Positions 62,649-64,000 of a stretch of 64,000 nt of DNA are shown in pieces. A program made the position numbers and the translations under genes. A model generated the notes under the pieces. The model was not told the DNA's origin. It did not search any database and saw only the letters and a list, made by a program, of their open reading frames with translations. The first letter of the stretch is position 1. The number at the start of each line of letters is the position of its first letter. The DNA lies in assembly GCA_016712405.1 (NCBI GenBank), contig JADJRD010000014.1:62001-126000 (forward strand). Reading direction: 5' to 3'. The DNA comes from Cellvibrio sp. Its GTDB lineage: Bacteria > Pseudomonadota > Gammaproteobacteria > Pseudomonadales > Cellvibrionaceae.

Positions 62649-63509
62649 CTAGGTCGTTGCCTTCATTAGTGCTAAAAAATCAGCGGGTGGAGGAGTCTCA
62701 AATATCAATTCTTTCCCGCTCTTGGGTTTGATAATTTTTAATCGCATGGAGTGTAAACCCATACGGCCGCCGGCAGTCCCATAACGAGGATCGCCGACAA
62801 TGGGATAACCCAACCAAGATAAGTGCGCGCGAATTTGATGTTGTCGGCCTGTTTCTAATTGCACATTTAATAGAGTGCGATTATTGCTGCTGCGTTCAGT
62901 TTGATAATGAGTGACGGCGGGTTTTGCGTTGGGATGAGTGCCGACATGCATGCGATATTCAACTTCATCCAGTCGCAAGGGTTGATTTATGGTGCCTTGT
63001 GCTGGATGAGGAATGCCGACCACAATTGCCAAATAATTTTTTTCGGCTTGTTCCCATTTATCCATTACTGCTTCGCGCATTTCTTTTGATGTGGCAAACA
63101 ATAATACGCCAGAGGTGTCGCGATCAATCCGATTCACTGGCCATAATTTTACCGCTTTTGACGGGCGCGATAATTGATTGCGCAAAATCGCTAACGCATG
63201 TTGTTGGGTTTCTTTGGTGGTGCCAACAGACAATAATCCGGCGGGTTTGTTGATAGCAATTAAATCCTGATCGGAATATAAAATATCTAATTTTGTGGGT
63301 GAAGCATTGGCGGCTTTTGCAGATGCGCCTATTTCTACTAAATCGCCAACATGTAATGGATGATTGTGTTGCGTAATGGATCGGTCATTCACGCTCACGC
63401 AACCGGTCTGCAAACGAGCTTTGATTTTGCTGCGTGCCCACTGATGTAAATGTTGATTGAGAAAAACCAGCAGGCTGCTAGGTTCTTTGACGTAAAACTT
63501 ATCTGACAT
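62649..63509 (-). CDS. RluA-family pseudouridine synthase
   Basis: A 286-residue RNA pseudouridine synthase with an N-terminal S4 domain (about residues 12-65) and a catalytic domain. The active-site aspartate is D129 in RIDRDTSG, and the INKPAGLLSV strand and QHQIRAHLSWLGYPI motif are intact. The specificity (RluD, RluC or TruC-like) cannot be assigned. The ATG at 63509 lies 11 bases inside the end of the upstream gene, so translation is coupled to it. Confidence 0.9.
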   Translation of the reverse strand: MSDKFYVKEPSSLLVFLNQHLHQWARSKIKARLQTGCVSVNDRSITQHNHPLHVGDLVEIGASAKAANASPTKLDILYSDQDLIAINKPAGLLSVGTTKETQQHALAILRNQLSRPSKAVKLWPVNRIDRDTSGVLLFATSKEMREAVMDKWEQAEKNYLAIVVGIPHPAQGTINQPLRLDEVEYRMHVGTHPNAKPAVTHYQTERSSNNRTLLNVQLETGRQHQIRAHLSWLGYPIVGDPRYGTAGGRMGLHSMRLKIIKPKSGKELIFETPPPADFLALMKATT

Positions 63510-63960
63510 GGGCAGTCTTGGGTTTGGTGGTGAGTTCAACCAGTGAATCCATTTCAAATAAATGGATTTTAGTTTTGGGGTTTTGCATTAAGCATTTTAT
63601 GGGTTTTGAATCACTGGGTAACAAATCCCACTGATCGCAAAGATGATAGAGAAAGTAAGCGTCCTTGCCTTTACCAATTTTGTCATACCAAGTGATATAC
63701 AAAAGGCCGTCTTTCATCATCAATCCGGTAGCAGGATTGGTTTCGCCGGATTTAAACCAAAACCAGGCATAAAAATTTTCCAAATTGGTTAATTTTTCGA
63801 GTATGCAGGTTTTGATTTTAGTCGGATCTTTTTCATAGCCTAGATCACCACAGTTTGTGGCTTTGTCGACAATAAATTCTTTTGCATAATCTTTAGGAGA
63901 TTTTGCAAAAGAGTATGTCGACACTAAAAGCAGCAACGCTAGAGTGATGGTTTGAGTCAT
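63499..63960 (-). CDS. Secreted protein of unknown function
   Basis: A 153-residue protein with a signal peptide (MTQTITLALLLLVSTYSFA, cleavage near residue 19). Its mature part holds four cysteines (C37, C52, C108, C123), possibly two disulfide pairs, and aromatic-rich strands such as FYAWFWFKSGE. No family is recognised. It ends inside the start of the pseudouridine synthase gene. Confidence 0.65.
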   Translation of the reverse strand: MTQTITLALLLLVSTYSFAKSPKDYAKEFIVDKATNCGDLGYEKDPTKIKTCILEKLTNLENFYAWFWFKSGETNPATGLMMKDGLLYITWYDKIGKGKDAYFLYHLCDQWDLLPSDSKPIKCLMQNPKTKIHLFEMDSLVELTTKPKTAHVR

Positions 63961-64000
63961 GATTTATTGGAGCTTCGCTTGATTCCAGTTCTGAATAACA

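Noticed and set aside
1..64000. CRISPR arrays, tRNA or rRNA genes, prophage or a complete insertion sequence
   Set aside because: No regular repeat-spacer pattern, cloverleaf with CCA end, phage gene block or terminal inverted repeats with a full transposase was found. The only transposase-like gene is the RAYT.

Overview
The window looks like chromosomal DNA of a gammaproteobacterium close to Cellvibrio and relatives (Cellvibrionaceae). This is an inference from gene content and order: pilT-pilU beside yggS-proC-yggT, dksA-gluQ, a long membrane-anchored AlgC followed by argB, crc beside pyrE, and metXW-rdgB-hemW. No tRNA, rRNA, CRISPR array, prophage or complete insertion sequence was seen.

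Layout. 1-924: three small minus-strand genes of unknown function, AT-rich and possibly accessory. 1205-6521: yggU, yggT, proC, a REP-associated transposase with its REP palindromes, yggS, and divergent pilT-pilU (twitching motility ATPases). 6566-15721: uppP, a DUF4136 lipoprotein, a DMT-family transporter, dksA-gluQ, an rRNA methyltransferase, an Ig-like lipoprotein, oxyR and mutM. 15898-25716: an HDOD protein, rpmB-rpmG, radC, coaBC, algC, argB, a DUF4124 protein, pyrE and crc. 25710-32497: a membrane protein, hemW, rdgB, a DUF4426 protein, metW, metX and an orphan lipoprotein.

32566-48874 is the centrepiece: an aryl polyene (APE) pigment-lipid locus of about 16 kb with two divergent operons. 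The left operon holds a chorismatase of the XanB2/Hyg5/FkbO type, a lysophospholipid-type acyltransferase, an acyl carrier protein (ACP), a dehydratase, a glycosyltransferase, a thioesterase, a LolA-like carrier, an MMPL exporter, a DUF3261 lipoprotein, a second dehydratase, a ketoreductase and a ketosynthase. The right operon holds a methyltransferase, a second ACP, a membrane protein, an AMP-ligase fused to a hotdog dehydratase, an LpxL-type acyltransferase, a ketosynthase, a chain-length factor and another hotdog protein. The inferred route is chorismate to hydroxybenzoate, activation onto an ACP, repeated elongation, reduction and dehydration to a conjugated chain, ring methylation, attachment to a lipid, and export to the outer membrane.

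48950-63960: a small secreted protein, a Trm112-like protein, a dynamin-like GTPase, a probable gene remnant, a 1880-residue alpha-2-macroglobulin lipoprotein, a small lipoprotein, two tandem DUF4139 proteins (the second with a TonB-box-like motif), a DUF4143 ATPase, an RluA-family pseudouridine synthase and a secreted protein.

Caution about the sequence: four otherwise intact genes (the HDOD gene, coaBC, metX and the LpxL-type acyltransferase) are broken by apparent one-base indels, three of them at short homopolymers. Restoring one base gives normal family lengths. Residual sequencing error is the simplest explanation, so these should not be read as real gene losses without checking.
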